A stretch of DNA of 64,000 nucleotides from Kiloniellaceae bacterium (GTDB lineage: Bacteria > Pseudomonadota > Alphaproteobacteria > Kiloniellales > J153): assembly GCA_021776135.1 (NCBI GenBank), contig JAJFGL010000041.1, positions 43,994-107,993 on the forward strand, read 5' to 3'. The notes under the pieces are model-generated. The model searched no databases and had not been told where the DNA came from. It worked only from the letters and a program-made list of their open reading frames with translations. The position numbers and the translations under genes are program-made. This document shows positions 56,269 through 64,000 of the stretch, in pieces. Numbering within the stretch: position 1 is the stretch's first letter; the number at the start of each line of letters is the position of its first letter.

Positions 56269-57074
56269 GGCGTTGTCACATAAACTTGGCTGGCTGGTAA
56301 GGGCGTTTAGCCTTAGGTTGGGCCAATGCGCCAACTCTCGTTCAAGCGTCACCGCTTCCCGCCCGACATCATCCGCCATTCGATCTGGTTGTATGCTAGG
56401 TTCACCCTGAGCTTCCGCGATGTGGAGGAGATGCTCGCCGAGCGCGGCCTGGACATTTCCTACGAAACCATCCGGCGCTGGTTCTTGAAGTTTGGATTCG
56501 TCATCGCCGCCAACCTGCGCCATATCCGCCCGAAGCCCAGCGATCATTGGCATCTTGACGAGATGGTGATCGTCATCCAACGCAAGCGCTATTGGCTCTG
56601 GCGTGCCGTCGACAATGAAGGCGAGGTACTGGACTTCCTGGTCCAAAGACGGCGCAACGCCAAAGCCGCTAAAAAACTGATGAAGAAGCTGCTCAAGAAA
56701 CACGGCTTCGCGCCAAGCAGGATCGTGACGGACAAACTTCGCTCTTATCCCTCAGCCTTCAGATCTATAGGCCTTGTGGCAGAACACGATCGTGGCTTGA
56801 AGGCCAACAACAGAGCCGAGAACTCGCATCAGCCGGTTCGGCGGCGGGAACGCAAACAGCAAAGGTTCAAGTCACCGGGATCAGCGCAACGCTTCCTCAA
56901 CATCCATTCGGCGACATACAACACCTTCTATCACCAGCGGCACCTCAACCGGCGACCCTATTATAAGGAGCTTCGAACTGCAGCATTCGATGCTTGGAAA
57001 ACCACGAGTGCCGCCGCCTGATCACAGGTCCTTGCCAGCCAAATTTTCGGCTGCGAAGTTTATGTGACAATGCC
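56269..57074 (+). mobile_element. IS6-family insertion sequence, complete
   Basis: 806 bases bounded by inverted repeats: GGCGTTGTCACATAAACTT on the left and its near-complement on the right (one mismatch in 19). It contains one transposase gene. The eight bases on either side (TTGCGCCC and ACTCGGGC) are not a duplication, so one flank was probably lost by an IS-mediated deletion. Confidence 0.9.
56326..57021 (+). CDS. IS6-family transposase
   Basis: 231-residue DDE transposase, apparently intact. Catalytic residues are expected in WHLDEMV, WRAVDNEGEVLDF and NNRAENSHQPVRRRER. The N-terminus MRQLSFKRHRFPPDIIRHSIW matches the truncated copy at 12684. The C-terminal zinc-free tail NRRPYYKELRTAAFDAW is complete. 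It probably mobilised neighbouring fragments. Confidence 0.93.
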   Translation: MRQLSFKRHRFPPDIIRHSIWLYARFTLSFRDVEEMLAERGLDISYETIRRWFLKFGFVIAANLRHIRPKPSDHWHLDEMVIVIQRKRYWLWRAVDNEGEVLDFLVQRRRNAKAAKKLMKKLLKKHGFAPSRIVTDKLRSYPSAFRSIGLVAEHDRGLKANNRAENSHQPVRRRERKQQRFKSPGSAQRFLNIHSATYNTFYHQRHLNRRPYYKELRTAAFDAWKTTSAAA

Positions 57075-57662
57075 ACTCGGGCCGGACGACGTACGCAGGA
57101 AATAATAGAACGGGCGCAGACAGGACCACGTGAGACAGGCGCCGTATGCAACAAAGAGTGATCCCTCGATCATAAGCACGGCAAGGCCGGAACCGGCCAT
57201 GTCCCATTGGTCGATCCCGGCGTTAAATCGAAAGCTCCAACTCCACGGCCAGAATATCAGTACCCCGTCGCGCGCATGGGAAAAGATGTCAACAAAGGCG
57301 TGCGACGCGGCGCCGGAAAGAAACCAGAAACCCCGCGGATCTCGGCGTCTTCCGATCCGGCCAAACATAAGCCATGCGCTGGCCAGCAGAGCCAGGGAAG
57401 ACGGCGAATGCAATAGGTGATGAAGCGCGATAAAAACGCTGTTGTCGTAGTAGAAGCTGTCCACAAGATCGATGAAACGGACGGTTTTAGTGTCAAAGAT
57501 TTCTGAGATTGCCGTCTCCATCAAACAGAAAACCGCAACGGTAATCAGAGGCAAATCCGGCATTGCAGCGCCGGCAATAACCCAGCCGGATTTATCCTTC
57601 TCAGGTCCCGGCAGCAGCCGGCTGACAAGATGGCCGATCAGCATGTGGGTTGGAGTTTTCAT
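57060..57662 (-). CDS. Membrane-bound hydrolase-like protein (DUF457/YdjM type), 3' end replaced by IS
   Basis: 200 residues with four or five membrane helices. Start MKTPTHMLIGHLVSRLL and the His/Asp segments MPDLPLI and ASHAFVDIFSHARDG resemble the YdjM/DUF457 family of inner-membrane metal-dependent hydrolases. The last four residues (G-I-V-T) and the stop codon lie inside the IS6-family end (57060-57074), so the natural C-terminus was cut off. Whether it still works is unknown. Confidence 0.75.
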   Translation of the reverse strand: MKTPTHMLIGHLVSRLLPGPEKDKSGWVIAGAAMPDLPLITVAVFCLMETAISEIFDTKTVRFIDLVDSFYYDNSVFIALHHLLHSPSSLALLASAWLMFGRIGRRRDPRGFWFLSGAASHAFVDIFSHARDGVLIFWPWSWSFRFNAGIDQWDMAGSGLAVLMIEGSLFVAYGACLTWSCLRPFYYFLRTSSGPSGIVT

Positions 57663-57744
57663 AGGCGGTCACAGTGGAATGTCGCGAAGGCGCGCTGGCG
57701 ATTGGGTGCGGTGCGGCAACTGCCTACCTCTTTATTACCCGTAT

Positions 57745-58368
57745 TCAGAACCGTCTTTCTCCCCCGCGGACCGATGCTGGCAACGTGTTGTCAGGTGGCG
57801 AAAGAGGGCAGACGTAGGAAGCGTTCAAGGCACAGGATGGGTTGTAGGCGAAGTTGAAATCGAGAATCAGGCCCCCGTCTGGTCCCGGTCCAAAATCGGC
57901 GCCCTTGATAGCATCAATGATGTAACGTCCACCGCCGTAGGTTTCCGACGCGTTCGTTGCATCACGGAAGGGGACAAAGAGCCCGCCGCCATATCCCTCG
58001 ATCCAGTAGACCGTAAGTTCCAAGCCGAGACCCTGCTTGAGGCCATTCGTCCGAGCAATTGATGTATAGGTTAAGGATCCGTCTGAGCCCAATTCGTTGG
58101 ACACCGAATGCGCCGGCACTGGCTCTAGCGCCACTTCGAAGCGAAGCTTAGAATCGTAGTCGAAAACCGGGATCTGGCCGAAGTTCACGCGCTCGGATTC
58201 CGCAAGGGGTGACACCGGGTGGTCGCGAAAGAGCGCCGAACGCGTCGCGTGCCAGAGCATCCAGGCCGCAACCGGGTCTTCGATCGCTCTCACACTCGAA
58301 TAAAGGTCATTGATCCGTCGCCGCCAATCGGCCAATTCATACCCGTTTGGACCTGCAAAAGCGCTCAA
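57745..58368 (-). CDS. DUF1684 protein
   Basis: 207 residues. The C-terminal half has the family block GGGRYIIDAIKGAD, LILDFNFAYNPSCALN and CPLSPPDNTLPASVRGGE. The N-terminal half contains HPVSPL and YDSKLRFEVALEPVP. The function is unknown. It overlaps the DUF427 gene by four bases, so the two are one operon. Confidence 0.85.
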   Translation of the reverse strand: MSAFAGPNGYELADWRRRINDLYSSVRAIEDPVAAWMLWHATRSALFRDHPVSPLAESERVNFGQIPVFDYDSKLRFEVALEPVPAHSVSNELGSDGSLTYTSIARTNGLKQGLGLELTVYWIEGYGGGLFVPFRDATNASETYGGGRYIIDAIKGADFGPGPDGGLILDFNFAYNPSCALNASYVCPLSPPDNTLPASVRGGERRF

Positions 58369-58769
58369 GGCCCTTCCTCGATTCGTACTTTCGATGCCCA
58401 GAAGCTGAGGCGTCCGGCGAGCTGGCTGGCGAAGTCGAATGGCGCGGTATAGGACCAGCCGATCTCCTCACCGCCGGTGGCGAAGTAAACGGCGTCACCT
58501 TTCAAAGGGCAGTGGCTAATCTTGTCCGTTTCTTCGAGGCGTTGGGTGAGGTCGGCAGCAGGCACGTAGACCAATGGATCATAGGCCTTCTGTTCGATCT
58601 CTATCACCCGAACCGCATCGGTCGTGTCGGCGATCAGCCTATCCCCGATGAAGACACGCACACATCTGTCGATGGGCTTTATCACCATGAAATGGTGTGG
58701 GTTCGAAGGGTTGCGAATGGCCCCCTCGACAGGCGGGACGCTTTCCTGGGTTCTAGTTTGAATGCTCAT
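58365..58769 (-). CDS. DUF427 protein
   Basis: 134 residues of the DUF427 beta-roll family: RVRVFIGDRLIADTTDAV-like strand, PLVYVPAADL, the SHCPLKGDAVYF block and YTAPFDFASQLAGRLSFW. The biochemical role is unknown. It overlaps the DUF1684 gene. Confidence 0.88.
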   Translation of the reverse strand: MSIQTRTQESVPPVEGAIRNPSNPHHFMVIKPIDRCVRVFIGDRLIADTTDAVRVIEIEQKAYDPLVYVPAADLTQRLEETDKISHCPLKGDAVYFATGGEEIGWSYTAPFDFASQLAGRLSFWASKVRIEEGP

Positions 58770-58827
58770 TTCGATATGATTCCGAGTTCCCTATGGTGAT
58801 GTGAGGGGGCGGCTAGGGACCTCCCCG

Positions 58828-59295
58828 TTATGCCGCAGACCGTCTTACCAGGCCTTCCACATAGGCCGCGTTGCCTGCAAGCATCTGGCCAAGATTCGAT
58901 GAGAATTGCCGCTTCATCAGTGGCACCAACATCCGCCCGATCAGTCCCATCTTGGGTACGAACTCCATGCGCATCGTCACCTTGCTGCGGTTCGGTCCAA
59001 GCTGCTCGAAGTCAATCGTGGCGACGGCCTTCTTTAAGGGCACCGTGCCTTCATAGATGTCCAGCACCAGTTGCTTTTGGGGAAAGTAGCCGACGATTTT
59101 TTCTCGGATGTAATTCTTTCCATCCGAGAAATCGCACTGACGAAGGGCGCCGAGCCCGGTATCTGAACTGCCCTTCAGTAGATAGGAATCCTTCAGCAGC
59201 GGGTTGAATTTAGCGATGTCGGCGAAGGCGTCCCAACTGGCCCAGACATCGGCCACAGGCGCCTCTACGGTTCGATCTACAGCTACGACAGCCAT
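58828..59295 (-). CDS. SRPBCC-family (polyketide cyclase/START-like) protein
   Basis: 155 residues with the helix-grip outline: VAVDRTVEAPVADVWASW, GALRQCDFSDGKNYIREKIV, YEGTVPLKKAVATIDFE and the C-terminal helix FSSNLGQMLAGNAAYVEGLV. Such proteins bind hydrophobic ligands; the ligand is unknown. It lies in a run with the hydrolase and SDR genes. Confidence 0.85.
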   Translation of the reverse strand: MAVVAVDRTVEAPVADVWASWDAFADIAKFNPLLKDSYLLKGSSDTGLGALRQCDFSDGKNYIREKIVGYFPQKQLVLDIYEGTVPLKKAVATIDFEQLGPNRSKVTMRMEFVPKMGLIGRMLVPLMKRQFSSNLGQMLAGNAAYVEGLVRRSAA

Positions 59296-59313
59296 GATAT
59301 CCTCCTTCGGTTT

Positions 59314-60315
59314 TCAGGTACGGCGGAGCCAATCGGCTATGCCGGCTCCAATCAAGTTCGGGTGGTCTTCCTGCAGGAAATGGAACCCCCGGCCAAGAAA
59401 ACGGGTTTCGAGATTGGGAACATTTGCGACGACCCACTCGACGGCCGGTGCCGGGTTGAGCGCGCCCGGTGTGGCATAGAAGTAGAGCTTGGGAATGCCG
59501 CTCCGTGTCAGCCAGGCGCCATTGGAGACGATAGCGTCGTGTGTCGCCCTGGGGTGACCGGCGATCGGAATCTCGCGCGGCCATTGGAGTGTCGGAAGGC
59601 GGCTTTCCGGCGTTGGATAAGGCGCACGATATTGCGCCATTTCCTGATCCGTGAGACCGCGGGCGACACCCATCTTCGGCAGGACCTCCTCGACAAAGAA
59701 GTTCTTGTTGAGAACCATCTCCTCGCCAACATCCTTGGTCCGGAGGGACCGGAACATCTCGCCTGCCGGACCCATCGCCTCATAAGAGGGCGCCGGCATA
59801 CCGGGCGGGATGATCGCTTCCATGAAGGCCATCGCCCGCACGTTGTCCGGGTTGAGCCGGGCATAGCGCATGCCGAGCGCCGATCCCCAATCGTGGATCA
59901 CCAGTGTCAGATCCATTATCCCGGTCGTTTCGATGAAGGCGTCGAGATAGGCCGCATGTTCGTCGAAGGTGTATCCGATCTTCGGTTTGCCGCTGCTGCC
60001 CATGCCGATCAGATCGGGCGCGATGGCTCGGTATCCGGCCTTGACCACATGTGGGATCACATTTCGCCAGAGATAAGACGAGGTCGGATTCCCGTGGAGG
60101 AAAACGACGACCGGGCCGGTGCCCTCGTCGACATAGGCGATTTCCGACCCTAGGACTGCCACGCGCTTCTTCTCAAACGGAAACTCGGCGGAGATTGGAA
60201 GGCCGTAGGGTCGATTCTCGGAGGTCTCTTGGGCCAGGGCCGGCACAGAGCCCAGCGCGGCAAGGGCGAGCGGCGCGGCCGATGATTTCAATAATTGCCT
60301 GCGGTTTATGTTCAT
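59314..60315 (-). CDS. Haloalkane-dehalogenase-like alpha/beta hydrolase, exported
   Basis: 333 residues with a twin-arginine-like signal (NRRQLLKSSAAPLALAALG). Core motifs: VVVFLHGNPTSSYLWRNV, the nucleophile elbow VIHDWGSALG with Asp rather than Ser, and the C-terminal His in FHFLQEDHP. Asp at the elbow is the dehalogenase and epoxide-hydrolase signature. The substrate is unknown. It lies next to SRPBCC and SDR genes, opposite a LysR gene. Confidence 0.88.
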   Translation of the reverse strand: MNINRRQLLKSSAAPLALAALGSVPALAQETSENRPYGLPISAEFPFEKKRVAVLGSEIAYVDEGTGPVVVFLHGNPTSSYLWRNVIPHVVKAGYRAIAPDLIGMGSSGKPKIGYTFDEHAAYLDAFIETTGIMDLTLVIHDWGSALGMRYARLNPDNVRAMAFMEAIIPPGMPAPSYEAMGPAGEMFRSLRTKDVGEEMVLNKNFFVEEVLPKMGVARGLTDQEMAQYRAPYPTPESRLPTLQWPREIPIAGHPRATHDAIVSNGAWLTRSGIPKLYFYATPGALNPAPAVEWVVANVPNLETRFLGRGFHFLQEDHPNLIGAGIADWLRRT

Positions 60316-60356
60316 TTTCTTCTCTATACCTTTTGCAAATACTTTTCAGTGGGATC

Positions 60357-61109
60357 TCATGTGGCGGTAACGCCGCCGTCGGCTACAATCTCCGCGCCGG
60401 TGACATAGGACGCGTCATCGGACGCCAGAAACGCGACGATGGAGGCCATCTCGGTGGCCATCGCCATGCGCCGCAGCGGTGCGGATTCGACGATCGGTTG
60501 GATTGCCTCCTTGAAGGCGTCGCGCGACATGCCGAGTTTGCCCAAGGCCGGCGTTTCGACCACTCCGGGGGTAAGAACATTGGTGCGTATACCGCGCGCT
60601 CCGAGCTCCACCGCCAAGCTGCGCGCCAACTGGCGAATCGCGGCCTTGGCGCCGGAATAGACCGCGAAACCCGGCATGCCTTTCAAACCGGCAATGGACG
60701 AGACAAGAACGATCGCCCCGCCGTCGTTCATATGCGGCGCCGTAATTTGCACGCCGAATAGAACCGCCTTGAAGTCGCTGTCCATGGTTTCATCGAAATC
60801 CGCTTCTTCGACCGCCTCCAAGGGGCGCAAGCGCGCCAACGCGGCGTTCGGCACGTAAACATCGATCTTTCCGTAGGCTTCAACGGCAATACTGGCGGCC
60901 TTGCGATGGGTCTCCAAGGCGCGTACGTCGCCTTGCGCGATCCGCACGCGGTCGCCATGCACGCGGGCGACTTCGGCATTGGTTTCAGGGTTGCGTCCGA
61001 CGACAACGACGCCCTTCGCACCCTCGGAAATCAGGCGATCGGTGATGGCCCGGCCGATACCGGAAGCGCCTCCGGTCACGACGGCGACCTTGTTCTCAAA
61101 ACGATTCAT
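60357..61109 (-). CDS. Short-chain dehydrogenase/reductase
   Basis: About 250 residues. Rossmann motif VVTGGASGIGRAI, NAALA region, catalytic Ser (VLVSSIAG) and Tyr/Lys (FAVYSGAKAAIRQLA), and the C-terminal SYVTGAEIVADGG. NAD(P)-dependent oxidation or reduction of an alcohol or ketone. The start at 61109 is chosen over 61127 because AAGGA lies upstream. Probably controlled by the divergent LysR gene. Confidence 0.9.
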   Translation of the reverse strand: MNRFENKVAVVTGGASGIGRAITDRLISEGAKGVVVVGRNPETNAEVARVHGDRVRIAQGDVRALETHRKAASIAVEAYGKIDVYVPNAALARLRPLEAVEEADFDETMDSDFKAVLFGVQITAPHMNDGGAIVLVSSIAGLKGMPGFAVYSGAKAAIRQLARSLAVELGARGIRTNVLTPGVVETPALGKLGMSRDAFKEAIQPIVESAPLRRMAMATEMASIVAFLASDDASYVTGAEIVADGGVTAT

Positions 61110-61291
61110 TGCGGCAATTCCTTCCATCGGACAGTTCGGGTTCCGCTCCGCAGGCGGAAGCGGACAAACGCCGGAGACTCAGCGCTTCCATCTTTTGCGG
61201 CCTCATACTAGGGGAAGGTAGGTAGGATTCTTCTTGCACCACAGGTTTAAATACCGAAACATAGTGGGTCATTTTTGAACCACAGGAATTG

Positions 61292-62212
61292 ATGGAGCCA
61301 CAGATGCCGGGTCGATTGGCGGCCTTCGATTGGGACGATCTAAGGTTTTTCTTGGCCGTGGCCCGGACCGGGACGCTCCGTGGCGGGGCCGAGTCCATTC
61401 AAGCCAACCATGCCACGGTCTCCCGTCGTCTGGCGGCGCTTGAAGACGCCGTCGAAGCCCGGTTGTTTGACCGGACTAAAGGAGGACTCAGGCTCACGCA
61501 GCTTGGAGAAGAACTGCTTCCCCATGCACTTCGCGTTGAAGAGGAAGTCGCCGCGGCCTCCCGTGTCGTTGCGGGGCGGGACACCCGTCCGGCTGGCCCC
61601 ATCTATGTCAGCATTCCACCATTCATGGCTCTGTCTTCAATATTCGACGATTTCGCCGAGTTCAGTCGGCAATTCGAGGACATTGATATTCACCTACAAG
61701 TGTCGAACGCCTTTGCCGATCTCGAACGGCGGGAGGCCGATGTTTCTATTCGCTACGCCTACGAGGTGACCGAAGATGTTGTCGGCCGCAGATTGGTGCG
61801 GTGCTCGAAGGCGGTTTATTGCTCTGCGGACTATGCGGAGAAGATAAAAAATAATGGCGGGGATGGCCTGACATGGGTCGGATGGAACGAGGCCGAAGGC
61901 GAGACGACGGCGCCCTGGGTGGTAAAGAGCCTCTTCCCGAATGCTCGGTTGCGCCACCGGATCAACGAAGGGGTGCCGCAAGTTACATTGGCCGCGGCAG
62001 GAGCGGGATTGACCTATCTGCCCTGCTTTATCGGCGATCGGTATCCAGGTCTGGTACGTGTGCCGGATCAGAATCCGATCCCGGACCGGAGCCTGTGGCT
62101 GCTCTTGCACAGCGATCTTCGTAAAACAGCCAGAATCCGCATGTTCGTTGATTTTCTAGCTCATAGAATCAAGAGCCGGAAGGACGAGTTCGTTGCCGGA
62201 GCTGCTCAATAG
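61292..62212 (+). CDS. LysR-family transcriptional regulator
   Basis: 306 residues. Winged helix FDWDDLRFFLAVARTGTLRGG with ANHATVSRRLAALED recognition helix, then a periplasmic-binding-like effector domain. The start at 61292 follows AGGA. It is divergent from the SDR gene; the 180-base gap has the near-palindrome GGTTTAAATACC at about 61243 and paired CCACAGG elements, candidate sites for self and target control. Confidence 0.93.
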   Translation: MEPQMPGRLAAFDWDDLRFFLAVARTGTLRGGAESIQANHATVSRRLAALEDAVEARLFDRTKGGLRLTQLGEELLPHALRVEEEVAAASRVVAGRDTRPAGPIYVSIPPFMALSSIFDDFAEFSRQFEDIDIHLQVSNAFADLERREADVSIRYAYEVTEDVVGRRLVRCSKAVYCSADYAEKIKNNGGDGLTWVGWNEAEGETTAPWVVKSLFPNARLRHRINEGVPQVTLAAAGAGLTYLPCFIGDRYPGLVRVPDQNPIPDRSLWLLLHSDLRKTARIRMFVDFLAHRIKSRKDEFVAGAAQ

Positions 62213-62780
62213 GCGTGCCAAATTTCAGATACAGTTTTTATTCACGAGAGCATTCCAACGAGCGCGTATCTGTTTTTGTCTGGCTGACGAGCCAAAGCAC
62301 AATCGATGGTATTGCGGACGTAATACCGCATTATTGGAGAACGGTGAGAACGTCTTGGTCGGGTCAAAACCAGTGGTGTCGGGCGCGTTGGGCGAATGGC
62401 CGCTTCCTGATCCGAAAGCGGACCTTTTGAGCCACCGTATTGAACGTCGGCAACTGGCCGATGGCTGCCATTTGGCATTCAGGATGTCAAAGGAGACACA
62501 GCTGCTCCGTCACTTATGTGCGTCGCAGCACCGGGTGTGATGTTTGAATGACTCGGAGATTTTGAGAGGTAGACGTTTGACCGATTTGAGCCAATGACGC
62601 GGGGTACCGTTTCGAGAAATTATGCTGATTCGGATGTCTAACCTGTCGGTAAATGGTCATTATTGCTTGTTTACATCACCGTCCTATAAGCAGCGCGTCG
62701 AAGAGTAGGTTAAGGTGGATGCGTGCCCGCGATTTGAACCTGCGGGAGAACGCGGAGGGTGGTTCGCTGACCTGGTGAGT
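62213..62780. other. Stretch without recognisable gene
   Basis: A 115-codon frame at 62193-62540 overlaps the LysR end and shows no family feature, so I do not call it. No RNA gene or IS end was seen. Confidence 0.6.
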
Positions 62781-62953
62781 ATTTCCCTGTTCCGCGATTT
62801 AAATTCCCTGTTCGGCCGAAAAAATTCCCTGTTCCGATTCTTAGGGAATTCGTATTTAACCTACTGATTTAACGAAGTGATTCCGTATAAAATTCCGCCA
62901 AGTAGGTCAAATTAACGAAAATTCCCTGTTTTTTCCCTGTTAAACAGGGAATT
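62781..62953. repeat. Cluster of AATTCCCTGTT repeats
   Basis: Five direct copies of A/TTTCCCTGTT-type units (62781, 62802, 62823, 62920, 62931) plus one inverted copy AACAGGGAATT at 62943. The last two form a hairpin. Spacing between copies 1 to 3 is 21 bases. They sit just before an IS6-family element and look like iterated protein-binding sites or decay of a mobile element end. Confidence 0.75.
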
Positions 62954-62995
62954 TACCCAGAGACGGGTTCGCTCGAGACTGCCCCCTCCGCCACG

Positions 62996-63801
62996 GGTGC
63001 TGTCAGTCCAATGCGAACCAGTCTCCGAATTTCCCGGCGCCGCCGGATTCAAGCCGCCAGTTGACGCCATTCAGCCAGCGCAGCGGCGCGGTTCTTCTTG
63101 AAGTCGCCGCGGCGGTTGAGGTGGCGGTCGTGGTTGAAGTGGTTGTGGATCGATGCATGGACGGAGGCAAATTTCTGCAGGGTTTTGATGTCCCTGAATT
63201 TCGCCATCGCGCCTTCTCGTTCTCGGAACGGCTGGTGTGAATTTTCGGCTCTATTGTTGAGCCAGCGGCCGCATTCCTGTGACGGCATATTGCCGATCAC
63301 CTCCATCGCAGCTCCGTAAGTTCGAAGTCGGTCGGTCACGATCGACCACGGTTTGCCATAGCGCTTCATTGCACGCTTCAAGAACTTCAGCGCTGCCTTG
63401 CGATCCCGGGGTTTCGTGGCAAAAACCTCAAGCACCTCGCCTTCATGATCCACAGCCCGCCACAAATAGTGCGTCTCCCCGTTGATACGGACGAACACCT
63501 CGTCCAGGTGCCAGCGCCAATTCGAATACGAATGACTTTGAACGCGACGCTTCCGGATCTCAGCGGCAAACATCGGGCCGAACCGGTTTCACCATAGCCG
63601 CGCCGTCTCGTGGCAGATGTCGATGCCGCGCTCGAACAGCAGATCCTCGACCTGCCGCAACGATAACGGATAGCGGATGTACATCATCACCGTCAGGCGG
63701 ATTATTTCGGGTGAAGAGTTGAAATAGCGGAATGGATTTTTCATCCGCTGAGGCTATGGGGCTGGCCAGCACAGCTCAAGCCGATTTGCTCTGACAATGC
63801 C
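62996..63801 (-). mobile_element. IS6-family insertion sequence with interrupted transposase
   Basis: Ends resemble IS6 inverted repeats: GGTGCTGTCAGTCC at 62996 and GGCATTGTCAGAGC read on the minus strand from 63801. The length of 806 bases equals that of the intact copy at 56269. No eight-base duplication is seen at the flanks. The transposase gene carries a nonsense codon. Confidence 0.75.
63049..63744 (-). pseudogene. IS6-family transposase with in-frame TGA
   Basis: MKNPFRYFNSSPEIIRLTV is the normal start and the frame runs to AEWRQLAA at 63049, but the TGG of the expected F-W-W-N-R-F is TGA (just before NRFGPMFAAE). Catalytic blocks WHLDEVFV, WRAVDHEGEVLEV and NNRAENSHQPFRERE are intact, so the element could be revived by reversion or by helper transposase. 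Confidence 0.85.
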
Positions 63802-63857
63802 TTTAGGCGCGGTGTTGCGCGCCGATGGCCGTGACTTCGTCTGCCCGCGGCACAACC

Positions 63858-64000
63858 TCAGTAGACGACCACGCTGCGGATTGATTTGCCCTCGTGCATG
63901 AGGTCGAAGGCGTCGTTGATTTTCTCCAGGGGCAGGGTGTGGGTGATGAGATCGTCGATATTGATCTTGCCGTCCATGTACCAATCGACGATCTGGGGCA
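63858..64000 (-). CDS. C-terminus of S-(hydroxymethyl)glutathione dehydrogenase (class III alcohol dehydrogenase), partial
   Basis: The last 46 residues, PQIVDWYMDGKINIDDLITH and the closing AFDLMHEGKSIRSVVVY, match the end of the glutathione-dependent formaldehyde dehydrogenase family. The enzyme oxidises S-hydroxymethylglutathione with NAD and also reduces S-nitrosoglutathione. The rest lies beyond the window. Confidence 0.9.
   Translation of the reverse strand, partial: PQIVDWYMDGKINIDDLITHTLPLEKINDAFDLMHEGKSIRSVVVY

Overview
The window reads as a chromosomal segment of a GC-rich alphaproteobacterium, probably Rhodospirillales-like. The evidence is the housekeeping order on the minus strand (rplU-rpmA-obgE-proB-proA-nadD-rsfS-rlmH-gpmI-envC-ctpA-yibQ-like), a 5-aminolevulinate synthase of the alphaproteobacterial C4 type, an FnrL-type regulator, and a lysine/alanine-rich L21 tail. 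Names come from reading motifs; no database search was run.

Layout. (1) 1-10.8 kb: conserved housekeeping operons, all minus strand, with a clear promoter before rplU and a hairpin terminator after rpmA. (2) 10.9-13.2 kb: tRNA-Ser(CGA), an inverted copy of its T-arm, a decayed serine recombinase and a broken IS6-family element; this looks like an old integration site. (3) 13.2-44.9 kb: a large electron-transfer island with 45 CXXCH heme motifs in eleven reading frames. It also encodes an outer-membrane beta-barrel, a parvulin isomerase, two NHL-propeller lipoproteins, two W-x-G-T propeller proteins, a PilJ-domain protein, two related helical proteins, a System II cytochrome c maturation set (ResB/CcsA/TlpA-like), an FNR regulator, an OmpR-type two-component system, hemA and a globin. 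FNR boxes and a shared 21-bp direct-repeat operator tie parts of it into regulons. Extracellular or trans-outer-membrane electron transfer is the best inference; donor and acceptor are unknown.

(4) 45.0-45.7 kb: remnants of IS3- and IS6-family elements. (5) 45.7-56.2 kb: a compact minus-strand operon (PqqD-like protein, secreted protein, tandem ATP-grasp protein, PLP decarboxylase, urea-transporter/sirtuin-like fusion, alpha/beta hydrolase). It is preceded by a near-perfect sigma-54 promoter and an upstream palindrome, and lies divergent to an NtrB/NtrC-type pair that is probably its switch. I do not recognise this gene set as a described pathway; it is the strongest candidate for an undescribed small-molecule or peptide-modifying system. 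(6) 56.3-57.1 kb: an intact IS6-family element that truncates a neighbouring membrane protein. (7) 57.1-62.2 kb: ordinary accessory genes (DUF1684, DUF427, SRPBCC, haloalkane-dehalogenase-like, SDR, LysR). (8) 62.2-64 kb: a non-coding stretch with an AATTCCCTGTT repeat cluster, an IS6-family element with a nonsense codon, and the C-terminus of a glutathione-dependent formaldehyde dehydrogenase.
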